In this document: piece by piece, positions 13,151-13,197 of the stretch
Position numbering within the stretch: position 1 is the first letter of the stretch
How the letters are laid out: each line of letters begins with the position of its first letter
Source of the DNA: JAWOJF01 sp046481785
GTDB taxonomy: Bacteria; Bacteroidota; Ignavibacteria; Ignavibacteriales; Ignavibacteriaceae
Reading direction: 5' to 3'
Assembly: GCA_046481785.1 (NCBI GenBank)
Contig: JAWOJF010000147.1
Span: 1-13,197, forward strand
DNA: 13,197 bases
The notes under the pieces: generated by a model
Seen by the model: only the letters and a program-made list of their open reading frames with translations
Told to the model about the DNA's origin: nothing
Databases searched by the model: none
Position numbers and translations under genes: made by a program

Positions 13151-13197
13151 ATTTCTTTTAACTATTTGATTTACAAAGGCTTATACTTGTATTAAAT

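Overview
This window reads as the late (packaging, head, lysis and early tail) module of a tailed double-stranded DNA phage or prophage. Every convincing gene lies on the minus strand, so transcription runs from high to low coordinates. Genes are tightly packed, with many start/stop overlaps (ATGA at 228-231, TAATG at 3484-3488). The DNA is A+T-rich. The one clear promoter region (13092-13150) fits the Bacteroidota-type pattern TTTG/TTG - about 19-20 nt - TAnnTTTG, and the predicted spanin needs an outer membrane. A Gram-negative host in or near the Bacteroidota/Ignavibacteria is the best guess, made by inference and not from a host gene.

Reading in the direction of transcription: (1) 13197-12121 holds a divergent promoter/operator-like palindrome followed by four small genes: a coiled-coil protein, a DnaJ-type zinc-knuckle protein, a small helical protein and a small basic protein. 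(2) 12074-9726 holds a helix-turn-helix candidate, the small terminase and the large terminase. (3) 9687-8458 is a PBSX/P2-type portal. (4) 8457-7483 is a gap of about 975 nt without a convincing gene, full of hairpins and REP-like repeats, inside the head operon. (5) 7482-4234 holds an XkdF-like prohead protease with a fused scaffold-like C-terminus, the HK97-fold major capsid protein, a small basic protein, a head-tail connector and an HK97 gp10-like protein. (6) 4190-3756 is a tail terminator candidate. (7) 3707-2217 is a lysis cassette: holin-like protein, endolysin, a lipoprotein with a C-terminal membrane anchor (unimolecular spanin layout), and a 58-aa membrane protein. (8) 2212-1 holds the tail tube candidate, two small beta-rich tail-associated proteins, an unknown protein and the start of a secreted protein that runs off the window.

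The order portal - XkdF-like protease - capsid - connector - gp10 - terminator resembles the Bacillus PBSX head module, but no sheath gene is seen and a lysis cassette sits between the terminator and tube genes. The terminase loads DNA through the portal into a shell built by capsid, protease and scaffold; the connector genes close the head and join it to the tail; the lysis genes release particles.

The points most worth a second look are the 59-bp symmetric divergent promoter/operator, the probable nested scaffold start inside the protease gene, the u-spanin-like lysis cassette, and the structured non-coding island in the middle of the head operon.
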